A stretch of 64,000 nt of DNA from NCBI GenBank assembly GCA_026129405.1, contig JAHCID010000002.1, forward strand, positions 744,001 through 808,000, given 5' to 3'. Within the stretch, counting starts at the first letter, position 1. Each line of letters opens with the position of its first letter. The notes under the pieces are model-generated. The model did no database searches. It was not told the DNA's origin and worked only from the letters and a program-made list of their open reading frames with translations. Below, piece by piece: positions 44,055 through 52,194 of the stretch. This stretch comes from a bacterium. GTDB taxonomy: Bacteria; Desulfobacterota; Binatia; DP-6. A program made the position numbers and the translations under genes.

Positions 44055-44537
44055 ATGATGAAAGTCGAGCAGCTGATGCAGCGCCCGGTGCACACGTGCC
44101 GAGCGGACGACACCATCAACCATGCGGTGCAGATCATGTGGGAGCAGGACTGCGGCTGCATTCCCGTGGTCGACGAGGAGCGGCATCCGATCGGCATGAT
44201 CACCGACCGGGATGCCTGCATGGCCGCCTACACGCAGGGCCGGACGCTGTCGTCTCTGCCGGTCGGCGCGGCCATGGCGCGCCACGTACACGCCTGTCGG
44301 ACGGGCGACACGTTGGCCGAGGCGGAGCGGATCATGCGCCTGGCGCAGGTGCGACGTCTCCCGGTCGTGGACGCGGCGAACGTGCTCGTCGGCATCCTGT
44401 CGCTGAACGATCTCGCGCAGGAGGTGCGGCGCGAAGCGGGCGCCGCACGGCACGAGCTCGGCTGCGAAGAGGTGGCCGACACGCTCGGAGCGGTGTGCGC
44501 GCCGCGGCGTGCGCACCAGCTGGCGACGGCGGCCTGA
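44055..44537 (+). CDS. Two-CBS-domain protein 2
   Basis: 160 residues from the ATG at 44055 (GAAGGAGA upstream). Two CBS motifs: MQRPVHTCRADDTINHAVQIM...GMITDRDACMAAY and MARHVHACRTGDTLAEAERIM...GILSLNDLAQEV. A 35-residue tail follows. Directly downstream of Hsp20 and followed by an 18-bp hairpin. Confidence 0.9.
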   Translation: MMKVEQLMQRPVHTCRADDTINHAVQIMWEQDCGCIPVVDEERHPIGMITDRDACMAAYTQGRTLSSLPVGAAMARHVHACRTGDTLAEAERIMRLAQVRRLPVVDAANVLVGILSLNDLAQEVRREAGAARHELGCEEVADTLGAVCAPRRAHQLATAA

Positions 44538-44568
44538 CCTCCGCCGGCGTAGATGGCGAGGCGCTCCC

Positions 44569-44614
44569 CGACCGGACAGACGCGGCTTGCCCGCGGGCCG
44601 CGTCTGTCCGGTCG
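44569..44614 (+). terminator. Perfect 18-bp stem hairpin
   Basis: Positions 44569-44586 pair without mismatch with 44597-44614 around a 10-nt loop. It lies 32 nt after the CBS gene stop and is the strongest hairpin I found. No T-run follows. Acts plausibly as the end of the Hsp20-CBS transcript or as a mobile palindromic repeat. Confidence 0.55.
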
Positions 44615-44786
44615 AGCTCGAGCGGGACGCCCGGTGCGAGGGTGCCGAGCTCCAGCCGGCCGCCGGCATCGCCGAGGGGGCGGGTTTCGCCTACAAAGAT
44701 CTGGCGGCCTTCGACGTGCCCGGCCGGGCCTCTCGCGCAAGGCCGTGTCGTCGACGCCGATCGGTGACATCGAGAGCCAGCCGTGA
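44614..44786 (+). pseudogene. 3' remnant of an rtcB-like RNA ligase gene
   Basis: One frame reads AGIAEGAGFAYKDLAAFDV and the next frame AGLSRKAVSSTPIGDIES then stop. RtcB proteins end with an AYKD segment, then a short helix containing AGL-[AS]-RK and a P-[IL]-G-[DV]-IK(G) tail, so together these look like a frameshifted C-terminus. Everything upstream of it is missing. The cytochrome c gene at 44783 begins inside its end. Confidence 0.45.
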
Positions 44787-45115
44787 GTCGAATCCCCGGA
44801 ACCGCCGCAGTCGCCCTGATCGCGCTCTTCGTCACCGCCACCGTTGCCGCCGAGCCGGACGGGTCCGCGGTCTTCCAGCGCCACTGCGCGACCTGTCACG
44901 GAGCGTCCGGCCGCACCGACACGCCCCATGCCCGCGCGCTCAAGGTCCGACCGCTGGCCGACGATCCGACGCTCGCCGGCATGGATGTCGTCGCGATCGT
45001 GGAGGCCATCCGCTCGAACCCGAAGCACCAGGGCATCGGCGCGCTCACCGACCTCGACGCCGCACGGCTCACGGCAGCGGCGGAATACGTGCGCACGCTC
45101 GCCCGCGGCCGCTGA
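44783..45115 (+). CDS. Small periplasmic cytochrome c
   Basis: 110 residues from a GTG at 44783. Signal peptide to about residue 23, one CATCH haem motif (FQRHCATCHGASGRTDT). A Met ligand may lie at LAGMDVV. Second small cytochrome in this group of genes. The following 205 bp to 45320 contain nothing I recognise. Confidence 0.85.
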   Translation: MSRIPGTAAVALIALFVTATVAAEPDGSAVFQRHCATCHGASGRTDTPHARALKVRPLADDPTLAGMDVVAIVEAIRSNPKHQGIGALTDLDAARLTAAAEYVRTLARGR

Positions 45116-45320
45116 GCCCGACCTCGGGGCGGCGAGGCGGCGGCACGCTCGCGCGCACACCGCCGCGGCGCGCGGCATCCCGCGCGTGCCGTGCCGGCGC
45201 TGCTCGGCGTCCCGGTCGCCTGCGCGCGACTTACGCCGGCACGCGCCGCCGCGTGCGGCGTCCGCCGGCGGCGGGCGTGACCTCGCGGCGCCAGCGGGCG
45301 AACGGCGTGCCGTCGTCGGA

Positions 45321-45713
45321 TCAGGCGTAGGTGGCGCGGCCGCGGAACGCCTTCTCCAGCTCGCGCACGATGCGGTGGGCCAGCTTCTGCGAGGTCGTGA
45401 TCACCTCGAGCGCGTCGCCGCAGCGGGTGATCGTGACGACGCGGCGCTCGGGCTGCCCGAGTGCGGCGCGCGCGGCGACGTTGCGGATGCGGGCACGCAG
45501 CGGCGTCATGTTGGCGCCGACGAAGGTGCCTTCGAGCACGATCCGCCCCTGGCCCATCTCGCGCTCGGCCTGGCGGCAGGCGGGGCAGACGTCCCAGGTG
45601 ATGCGGTCGAGCAGCGTGCGTGTCATCGGCACGCCGGTGCGCCAGACGCGGCGCTGGAGTAGAGCGCCGCACTGCTCGCAGGCGCGCGGCTCGGAGCGCC
45701 GGCCCGTCGTCAC
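45321..45713 (-). CDS. BCAM0308-family zinc-binding protein
   Basis: 130 residues from a GTG at 45713. A Cys4 set (CEQCG ... CPACR) suggests a zinc ribbon, followed by an alpha/beta domain (RIVLEGTFVGANMTPLRARIRNV, VVTITRCGDALEVITTSQKLAHRIV). The pattern fits the BCAM0308 family, named from a low-oxygen-activated gene region in Burkholderia. The GTG start overlaps the stop of a 30-codon ORF upstream that has the better ribosome site, so the real N-terminus may be separated by a frameshift. Confidence 0.7.
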   Translation of the reverse strand: MTTGRRSEPRACEQCGALLQRRVWRTGVPMTRTLLDRITWDVCPACRQAEREMGQGRIVLEGTFVGANMTPLRARIRNVAARAALGQPERRVVTITRCGDALEVITTSQKLAHRIVRELEKAFRGRATYA

Positions 45714-45802
45714 CTCGCCGGCGTGAGCTTGCCGGCGTTCGTGCCGCGGCGGCTCAGCGCGCGGATGCGTCCCTTTCCCGGCTGCGTGGTGCTCACAGGC
45801 AT
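45710..45802 (-). CDS. 30-codon ORF coupled to BCAM0308-family gene
   Basis: ATG at 45802 with AGGAGAG eight or so bases upstream, encoding a basic peptide beginning MPVSTTQPGKGRIRALSRRG and ending at a TGA that overlaps the GTG start of the next gene (GTGA). Its 5' end overlaps the DUF2267 stop. It is either a coupled leader peptide or the frameshifted natural N-terminus of the BCAM0308-family protein. Confidence 0.45.
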   Translation of the reverse strand: MPVSTTQPGKGRIRALSRRGTNAGKLTPAR

Positions 45803-46221
45803 GGCGGCTCTCCTGCGCCGCGGGCGTCGACCCACAGCGTCTTCAGATCCTTCGGCAAGACGCTGAACACGTCCCACGCCTCCCCCTCGAGCCCGCGCGA
45901 GCTACGCAGGAGGTGCTGGAGCGCCCCGAACACCGCCCGGATCGCGCGCTCGGTCTCGGCGTCGTTGTGCAGCGGCACGCGCGCACGCACCCGCGCGACG
46001 AGCTCCGGGCGGTGCGTCTTCTCGATCGGCTTGCCTTCCCGTCCGGGCTCGAACCACAGGTTCTTGAGCGGCTGCGGCAGCTGCGCGGCGACGTCCGCCG
46101 CCTCCTTCTCGGGCAGGCAGTCGCGCAGCTCCTGGAACACCACGAGCGTGATCGCCTCCGCGCGGTGTTCGTCGCACCCGAGCCGGCGCCGTATCTCGGC
46201 AAAGAAGCTCCGGTCGTCCAT
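45793..46221 (-). CDS. DUF2267 domain protein
   Basis: 142 residues from the ATG at 46221. Two halves of similar pattern (AITLVVFQELRDCLPEKEAADVAAQLPQPLKNLW and AIRAVFGALQHLLR...DVFSVLPKDLKTLW), the DUF2267 signature. All-helical, cytoplasmic, function unknown. First gene of a minus-strand operon with the 30-codon ORF and the BCAM0308-family gene. Common in stress and low-oxygen gene groups. Confidence 0.85.
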   Translation of the reverse strand: MDDRSFFAEIRRRLGCDEHRAEAITLVVFQELRDCLPEKEAADVAAQLPQPLKNLWFEPGREGKPIEKTHRPELVARVRARVPLHNDAETERAIRAVFGALQHLLRSSRGLEGEAWDVFSVLPKDLKTLWVDARGAGEPPCL

Positions 46222-46387
46222 CGTCGTCTTCCTCCTGCGCTGGGCGGGCGACGTTCGCCCGCCTCTCTCTCGAGTGAGCGAACCGCGTGCCAGGGGGGCG
46301 GGGATGGCGGATGCGGCGCGCCTTCGCGCGGCTGGGAAGGGCGCGGGAACCGCGGCGCGGTGTCGCCGCAGGGATGCGAACGCGCCG

Positions 46388-46664
46388 TCATGTCCGCGCA
46401 GCACTCGAGCCAGCGAGCAGAGGCTCGTCGCCACGCCGCGGCGGCCGCCGCCCCGGCAGCGCCTCGAGCCCGAGCTCCCGCTCGATCCGCTCGACGACCT
46501 TGGCGATGTAGCCGAGGTCGCAGGCGTCGGCGTCGAGCTCGACGATCGCGCGTCCGAAGGACGGCGCGCAGCTCGACATGCGCGCGACCGTCGACGACGT
46601 TGGTGCGTCGCCCGTGCCGGCTGGTGAAGTCGAAGAGCGGCCGCATCCAGTCGAGAGGGCCCAT
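46388..46664 (-). pseudogene. N-terminal remnant of a cation P-type ATPase
   Basis: From the ATG at 46664 one frame reads DFTSRHGRRTNVVDGRAHVEL; the adjacent frame continues FGRAIVELDADACDLGYIAKVVERIE and stops at 46388. Both pieces resemble the N-terminal regulatory part of CtpI-like P-type ATPases (GRAH-[IV]-E ... GR-x-[IV]-V-x-[FL]-D), with an internal deletion and frameshift. The pump itself is absent. 46665-46907 shows nothing else. Confidence 0.4.
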
Positions 46665-46907
46665 CGCAGTCCGTCGGGTCACGACTTCCGTGCCAGCGGT
46701 GTCGCACGGCGCGGCGTGGGTACGGGGCCTGCGCCCGTCCGCCGGCGTCGCAGATCCGAAGATCCGCCGGCGACGGCGTTGGCGGCGACGGGAACGCGGC
46801 GGCCGCTCGCCGCCCGGGTCGGAACCGATCGCCTGGCATGCCGCATGCTCCGCACAGGCCGGAGCGCGCGATACGCGCGAGCTCGCTGCCACGAGGAGGA
46901 GAGCATC

Positions 46908-47291
46908 ATGGGCGCCACCACCATCAGATCCGACGCCGCAGCCGCCGTGGGGCGGCTGCGGCGCGAGGGCGAGCGGCTCGTCGGCCGTCTCCAGCGCGAC
47001 GTCGGCACCTTCGCCCGGCGCGCCAGGTCGGAGATCGTGTCCGACCTGAAGACGCTCCAGAAGGATCTCCGCGGCAGCGCCACGAGTGCGATCCGCGACA
47101 TCGAGGGCCGCGGCAAGCAGGCGCTTGCCTCGGTCGACGGCCGCCTCGCGGAGCTCGAGGCGCGCGTGTCGAAGCGCCTGCGCACCGCCTCGCTGCCGCA
47201 GCTGCGCGCGCTCGAGGAGCGCGTCGAGGCGCTCGAGCGCCGCAACGCCGAGCTGGAGCTGCGCCTCAACGACACCGTCGCCACCGACTGA
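46908..47291 (+). CDS. Phasin-like coiled-coil protein
   Basis: 127 residues from the ATG at 46908 with GAGGAGGAG upstream. Entirely helical and charged (RLRREGERLVGRLQRDVGTF, LRALEERVEALERRNAELELRL), with heptad-like leucines in the C-terminal 40 residues. Resembles phasin or granule/stress-associated helical proteins; no enzymatic motif. Confidence 0.7.
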   Translation: MGATTIRSDAAAAVGRLRREGERLVGRLQRDVGTFARRARSEIVSDLKTLQKDLRGSATSAIRDIEGRGKQALASVDGRLAELEARVSKRLRTASLPQLRALEERVEALERRNAELELRLNDTVATD

Positions 47292-47441
47292 GCGCCGGGC
47301 GCCGCCCACGCTGCCCCCACCTTCGTCGTAGGACGTTCGGGCAGCGTCGGGGTGTCGGGTGCGACATCGTGCGGCGCGGCGTGATGCGAGTCGCCGTTTC
47401 GTCGGGCCATCCATGGCACGCCGACTGCTCGGAGCGCCGGC

Positions 47442-48044
47442 ATGTCGGAGAATCGCCAGCGGTCGGCCGCGACGTGCGGTCGTTGTCGAGGACCGCTCGA
47501 GTCGCGCCGCGTCCCGCGCTGGGCCGAGCCCGTGCTCGACCTGCCCGGCGTCGTACTGCTCGACGCCGTCGAGGCCGACGGCTGCGTGCCGTGCGACGTC
47601 TGGACGGCGCGGGTGGTGCCGAACATGACGGACCTCGCCACCGCTGCGGCCCTCGCCCGGGTGACGTGTCGCGAGCGGCTCGACGCGGCCGCGATCCGCT
47701 TCCTGCGCGCCCAGCTCGGCCTCGGCATCGCCGAGCTCGCCGAGGCCATCGGTACGCGGCCCGAGTATCTCGCGCGGTGGGAGGCCGCGATGATCCCGAT
47801 GTCCGAGTCCGCCGAGCGATTGCTGCGGGTGTTGGTGGCGCGACGGGTCCAGGCGATGCATCCCCACATCCCCGTCCGCGCGATCACGCCGTTCGCCGCC
47901 GCCACGGTTCCCCTCGATCCACCGCCGCCACGGACGGCGTCGATCGCGCTCCGGCTCGACGCGACGGCACGCCGCTGGATCCATGACGCGGCCGACCGTC
48001 TCGCGCCGGCCCGCCGCACGCTCGGAAGCCTCCGCTCGACCTGA
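47442..48044 (+). CDS. MqsA-like zinc finger plus XRE helix-turn-helix protein
   Basis: 200 residues from the ATG at 47442. N-terminal CxxC pairs (CGRCRGPL ... CVPCD) resemble a YgiT/MqsA-type zinc finger; the middle (RFLRAQLGLGIAELAEAIGTRPEYLARWE) is a clear XRE-type helix-turn-helix. MqsA proteins are DNA-binding antitoxins, but no toxin gene is beside it, so it is more likely a stand-alone regulator. It lies just outside the tRNA-bounded island. Confidence 0.7.
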   Translation: MSENRQRSAATCGRCRGPLESRRVPRWAEPVLDLPGVVLLDAVEADGCVPCDVWTARVVPNMTDLATAAALARVTCRERLDAAAIRFLRAQLGLGIAELAEAIGTRPEYLARWEAAMIPMSESAERLLRVLVARRVQAMHPHIPVRAITPFAAATVPLDPPPPRTASIALRLDATARRWIHDAADRLAPARRTLGSLRST

Positions 48045-48156
48045 GCCTCGCCCGAGATCACGAGCCCGGCCCGCTCGTGCCGTCGCCGCCTGGAGCGGGC
48101 CGCACCGCGGTCAGGTGATCGCGGTCACGCCGGGATCGTGTCCGTGCGAGAAGAAG

Positions 48157-48203
48157 AGTGGAGCCGAGGGGAGTCGAACCCCCGACCTCTAGAGTGCGAT
48201 TCT
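48157..48203 (-). repeat. Partial tRNA-Ala copy (attachment-site-like repeat)
   Basis: Identical to the 3' part of the tRNA-Ala gene from the anticodon loop to the end of the acceptor stem. Identity ends at 48203, five bases before the CTAG boundary of the IS4-type element. Not a functional tRNA because the D arm and 5' acceptor strand are missing. Confidence 0.8.
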
Positions 48204-48207
48204 GATC

Positions 48208-49673
48208 CTAGCCCCAATGCCAGTCACTTTGCACGAGACCTCCGACGCTGCGGGCGGTTACGTGGATAGTTGCTCATCTTGATCTTGACGGCCCGCGGGT
48301 AGTGGCGCGGCCGCCGCTCGGGAATGACGAAGGCGGTGAGTTCGTCGAGCAGGGCGTCGAGGCGGCGCGGTAGCGTCCCCGGCGAGATGTCCCAGGCGGC
48401 CTGCCAGAAAGCCCGCACGGCCAGGAGCGCGTAGCGGTAGCTCAGGCGGCCCGGTGGGACGTCGGCGCGGGGGGCGGCGCGGCTCATGACGAGGCGGACG
48501 AGGTTGTAGGCGAGCAAGAGCCCCCAGAGTTCCTGTGCGACGCGGCCGGGGGCTTTGCTGCGCAGCGCTTCGACGCGCTCGCAGGTGTGGGTTTTGAGCT
48601 CATCGAAGGCGAGCTCGAGTTCCCAGCGCTCGTGATACAGCGCGGCGACCGCCGCGGCGGGGTGCGTCGCCGGATTGAGCAACGAGGTGAGGACCCAGTA
48701 GGGGCGGACGCCCCGGCGCCGCACCCGGACGGCCCGCACGCGCAATGTGGGCGGCAAGTCGGGATGCTTGTCGCGGGTGGCGCGACTCGGTTGCAGCTCC
48801 ACGAGGTGATCGCCGGCACCGAAGCGCTCGACCACGGTCTGCGTGAGCGCGCCCTGGCCCTCGCGGGCGCGGATGACCCAGTGCTGGTCGCGGTCCGGCA
48901 GGGCGAGGGCGTGAAAGAGCGCGTAGCCGTAGAAGCCGCGGTCGAGCACGACGACGGCATGCTCGGGCAGCGTCGCCCAGATGGGCGTCGCGAGGGCGAG
49001 CTCACTCGTCGTGTAGGGGCCGAAGGCGGCGGCCGCGAGCAGGCGAGCGCGCAGGGCGAGCAGAGTCACCAGGCGCAGCTGCGGGTATCCCGCCCCCTCG
49101 CCGTGCCGACTCGCCGGCCGTCCGAAGTGCGCGACGTTCTCCGGCGTGTCGGCGACGCGCAGGGTGGTGCCGTCGAGCCCGTAGACGGCGAGCCCGTGCC
49201 ACCGATCCGCGGCGGCCGCGCCGTGCGCCCACGCGGTCGCCGTCTGCGTGAACAAGGCGGCGAGCGGCGCCGCGCCGAGCTGGTCGCGCGCTTGGACGAT
49301 GGCGCCATTGCTGATCGGTTGCCGTGCGCCGCCGGGCGTGGGCAGCACGAGATCCAGATGGTGCACGACCTGCGCGATGTTGCGATCGCGGAACAGGCCC
49401 AGGCCGATCACGAGCCAGACCACGTGCTCGGCCGGCAACTTCCGGCGGCGTACAGAGGCTGTCCCGGTCGCGGCCAGCGCGTCGGCGATCCACTGCGGAT
49501 CGAGCGCCGCGCTGAACTGCTCGAAGCTCGCGGGCCGCTCACCCGCCCCCAGCAGCGTGATCTCCGCGCCTGCCGCCATCGCCCCACCTCCGGTAGGGCA
49601 CTCCATCTACTCCCGGCGGACGCTGAGATCCAGAATCCGGTCACTTACGTTAAGTGACCGGCATTGCGCCTAG
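48208..49673 (-). mobile_element. IS4-type insertion sequence
   Basis: Bounded by CTAG on both sides and by inverted repeats of about 22 bp with three mismatches (CTAGCCCCAATGCCAGTCAC against CTAGGCGCAATGCCGGTCAC). It contains one apparently intact transposase gene. CTAG may be a target duplication or part of the ends. Confidence 0.7.
48224..49579 (-). CDS. IS4-family transposase
   Basis: 451 residues from the ATG at 49579, which has GGAGGTGGGG upstream (an in-frame ATG at 49606 is also possible). DDE motifs are present: YGLDGTTLRV, VVLDRGFYGY and the IS4 signature YHERWELELAFDELK. Full length with no frameshift, so the element may still be active. Confidence 0.9.
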   Translation of the reverse strand: MAAGAEITLLGAGERPASFEQFSAALDPQWIADALAATGTASVRRRKLPAEHVVWLVIGLGLFRDRNIAQVVHHLDLVLPTPGGARQPISNGAIVQARDQLGAAPLAALFTQTATAWAHGAAAADRWHGLAVYGLDGTTLRVADTPENVAHFGRPASRHGEGAGYPQLRLVTLLALRARLLAAAAFGPYTTSELALATPIWATLPEHAVVVLDRGFYGYALFHALALPDRDQHWVIRAREGQGALTQTVVERFGAGDHLVELQPSRATRDKHPDLPPTLRVRAVRVRRRGVRPYWVLTSLLNPATHPAAAVAALYHERWELELAFDELKTHTCERVEALRSKAPGRVAQELWGLLLAYNLVRLVMSRAAPRADVPPGRLSYRYALLAVRAFWQAAWDISPGTLPRRLDALLDELTAFVIPERRPRHYPRAVKIKMSNYPRNRPQRRRSRAK

Positions 49674-50746
49674 CAGGGTGCTGAAAAGCCCGCCACGCGC
49701 GCTCGACAGGCGCTGCGGTCGGATCTAAGACGGGCCGCCAAGGAGGGCGGCCGATGCGGGGCGAGCGGCGCCAGCAGGTCTCGATGCTCACGTGGCTGAG
49801 CCCGGAGCGGATGGTGCCGCGTGACCATCCGGTCCGGCGGGTGAAGGCGCTGGCCGATGCCGAGCTCGTGCGGCTCTCGCCGGTGTGCGACGCACTGTCC
49901 GCGCCGCGCGGCCGGCCCTCGATTCCGCCCGAGGCGCTCCTCAAGGCGCAGCTGTTGATCGCACTCTACCGTGTGCGCAGCGAGCGGCAGTTCTGCGAGC
50001 AGCTCCAGGACAATCTGCAGTTCCGCTACTTCCTTGATCTGGGGCTGGACGAGCGGCCCTTCGACGCGACGGTCTTCGCCAAGAAGAAGGCCCGGCTGTT
50101 GGCCGCCGACGTGGCGCGGCGCTTCTTCGAGGGCGTCGTGGCGCAGGCGCGGGCGGCCCAGCTGCTCTCGAGCGAGCACTTCACCGTGGACGGCACGCAC
50201 ATCGAGGCCTGGGCGTCGCTCAAGAGTTTCCGGCCGAAGGCCGAGCGGCCCGAGGATCGGCCGCCGCCGGACGATCCGGGCAATCCGACGGTCAACTGGC
50301 ACGGCGAGCGGTGGAGCAACGCGACGCATGCGTCGCCGACCGACCCCGCGGCGAAGCTGGCGCGCAAAGGCGCGGCCCACGCGGCGAAGCTCAGCTACTC
50401 CGCGCACGTGCTGATGGAGAATCGCCACGGGCTGTGCGTCGATCTCAGCGTGGCCGCGGCCACGGGCGAGGTGGAGTGGGAGGAAGCGCTGCGGCTGGTG
50501 CGGCGGCAACAGGCGGCGGGCCAGCGGGTGCGAACGCTCGGCGCGGACCAGGCCTACGACGGGCGCCGCTTCGTGGAGCCGCGGCGCGCGGCGGGGGTGA
50601 CGCCACACGGGGCGCAGCAGATCACGCGGCATCGCGGCTCCCACGGGGACGGCCGCGCCACGCGGCATCCGGGGTACGCCATCAGCCAACGGAAGCGGAA
50701 GCTCGTCGAAGAGATCTTCGGCTGGTGGAAGGCGGGGGGGGGGATG
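49674..50746 (+). mobile_element. IS5-type element, 3'-truncated
   Basis: Begins directly after the IS4-type element (CAGGGTGCTGAAAAGCCCGCC) and is cut at about 50746 by an IS3-type end. The right terminal repeat is missing. Confidence 0.6.
49754..50740 (+). pseudogene. IS5/IS1182-like transposase, C-terminally truncated
   Basis: ATG at 49754 with AAGGAGGG upstream. N-terminal DUF772-like part (GRPSIPPEALLKAQLLIALYRVRSERQF) and DDE part (EHFTVDGTHIEAWASLKSF, LGADQAYDGRRF) are intact, but after KRKLVEEIFGWWK the sequence runs into a G-tract and the next element, losing about the last 40 residues. The open frame continues to 50815 only as read-through of the neighbour. Confidence 0.8.
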
Positions 50747-51572
50747 TGGTGTCCCCCTCGGTTTCGTACAGGTCAGGCCACTAACTGCTCGCGATACGCC
50801 TTCGGCGTGCGGTAGCCGAGCGCCGAGTGCGGCCGCTCGCGGGCGTACTTGTCGAGCCAGTCCGCGACGGCCGTGAAGGCGTGATCGCGGCTCGTGAAGC
50901 GGTGCAGCCAGACGCACTCCTGCTTCAAGGTTAGGAAGAAGCGCTCGATGAGCCCGTTCGGCTGGGGCGTATAGGGCGTGCTGTACTCCTGGGTGAGGCC
51001 GTAGCGCCGCGCGACCGCGACGAAGGCCTTCGCGCCGAAGACCACGCCGTTGTCCGACCGCAGGACAAGCGGCGGCGAGGCCGCGTCGATCCGGCGCGCC
51101 CGCAGCGCTTCCTCGAGCGCCGCCGCCGCGCCGCCAGCGATCCCGGACGTCGCGAGGCGCCAGCCCACGATCGTGCGGTCGTAGCAGTCGATGATCGCCG
51201 TCAGGTGGCACCAGCCGTCGCGGCCGCAAACGAGACCTGCCAGCCGTTCAGCTTCAGGATGCGGTGCATCTTCTTGCGGTTCACCGGCTGGGCGGTCGCC
51301 CGACGGATCCGCGCCGTGATCATGCGCAAGCCGGCGGCCGGCTCGGCGGCGATGATGGCCCGGATCTGCCCCTCCAGCTCGACGTCCACGACCAGCGGAC
51401 GCGACGCGCGCGGCGCCGGCGGCCGATAGGAGAAGGTCGACCGCGGCACGCCGAACCACCGGCACAGCGGCGCGATCGACACGCGGTGGCCTTCTGCCCG
51501 CATGAGGCCCTGCACCGTCAGAAGGCTTTCTCGGGTGTCCCGGGTACCCTGTCCAGTCTCGGAGGGGAACCA
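50747..51572 (-). pseudogene. IS3-family orfB remnant, internally deleted and frameshifted
   Basis: Minus strand. The N-terminal part (APLCRWFGVPRSTFSYRPP ... KMHRILKLNGWQV) and the C-terminal part (CGRDGWCHLTAIID ... LRSDNGVVFGAKAF ... HSALGYRTPKAYREQL) lie in different frames, and about 40 residues between them, including the first catalytic Asp, are gone. Ends resemble inverted repeats (TGGTGTCCCCCTC and TGGTTCCCCTCC on opposite strands). No orfA is present. Confidence 0.75.
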
Positions 51573-51860
51573 CCTCAATCGACACGACGCACCTTCTCTG
51601 CGGCCGTGACGGCTGGTGCCATCTCATGGCGATCATCGACCGCACGATCGTCGGCTGGCGCCTGACGAAGTCCGGGATGAGGGCGTCGCGGCGGCCGCGC
51701 TCGAGAACGCGCTGCGAGGCCTCACACATTCCTTTGCGACTCTTATTGAGGCCTAGGTCGTGCTCGGGGCCTACCGGGACGACTTCAACAACCACCGCCC
51801 GTACAGCAGCTTGGGGCGCAAACCCCCGGCACAGTACGCCGCCGGACAGAGGACTCACGC
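51573..51860 (+). pseudogene. Second transposase fragment set, opposite strand
   Basis: Plus strand frames read TSIDTTHLLCGRDGWCHLMAIIDRTIVGW, then after frameshifts LGAYRDDFNNHRPYSSLGRK, i.e. pieces of IS3/IS481-like integrase cores. The DTTH segment missing from the minus-strand copy next door is present here. Degenerate. Confidence 0.6.
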
Positions 51861-51879
51861 GGACCGCAAAGACGTACCT

Positions 51880-52179
51880 TTACGAGTGGCGTGATGGCCC
51901 GGCGTCGGGGGGCAGACCACGATCGGCGGCGCTTTCATGGCACGCGGCCATGTTCACGGGAACGTCAAATCCACCGGCGTTCACCCGTCGGCCGGAATTC
52001 CTCGATGGCAACTGCGGCGCGATCCGATTCCACAGGTTGTCCGGCACCCGCCACACCATCGCCAACGGCTGCCCACCGTCGCCGTCGCTTTGCCGCCATC
52101 CCCACTTCCACTTCATGCCCTTGCGACACGCGAGATGTGGGTACTTACGTAGCAAGCCGCGGATCCAGCGTTGACTCAC
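51880..52179 (-). pseudogene. Possible IS5-type transposase fragment
   Basis: An open frame whose middle, VWRVPDNLWNRIAPQLPSRN, resembles the N-terminus of IS5-type transposases (V-x-D-x-LW-x-x-I-x-P-x-LP). The rest shows no similarity I recognise. It separates the transposase debris from the cargo genes. Confidence 0.35.
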
Positions 52180-52194
52180 TTGTGGGGTAGGCTC

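Noticed and set aside
48159-48230. Second tRNA gene
   Set aside because: Only the 3' part of tRNA-Ala is present; no D arm or 5' acceptor strand, so it is an attachment-type repeat.
50726-50746. Run of ten G residues at the IS5/IS3 junction as a phase-variation tract
   Set aside because: It lies in an already truncated transposase pseudogene; slippage there would have no obvious effect.
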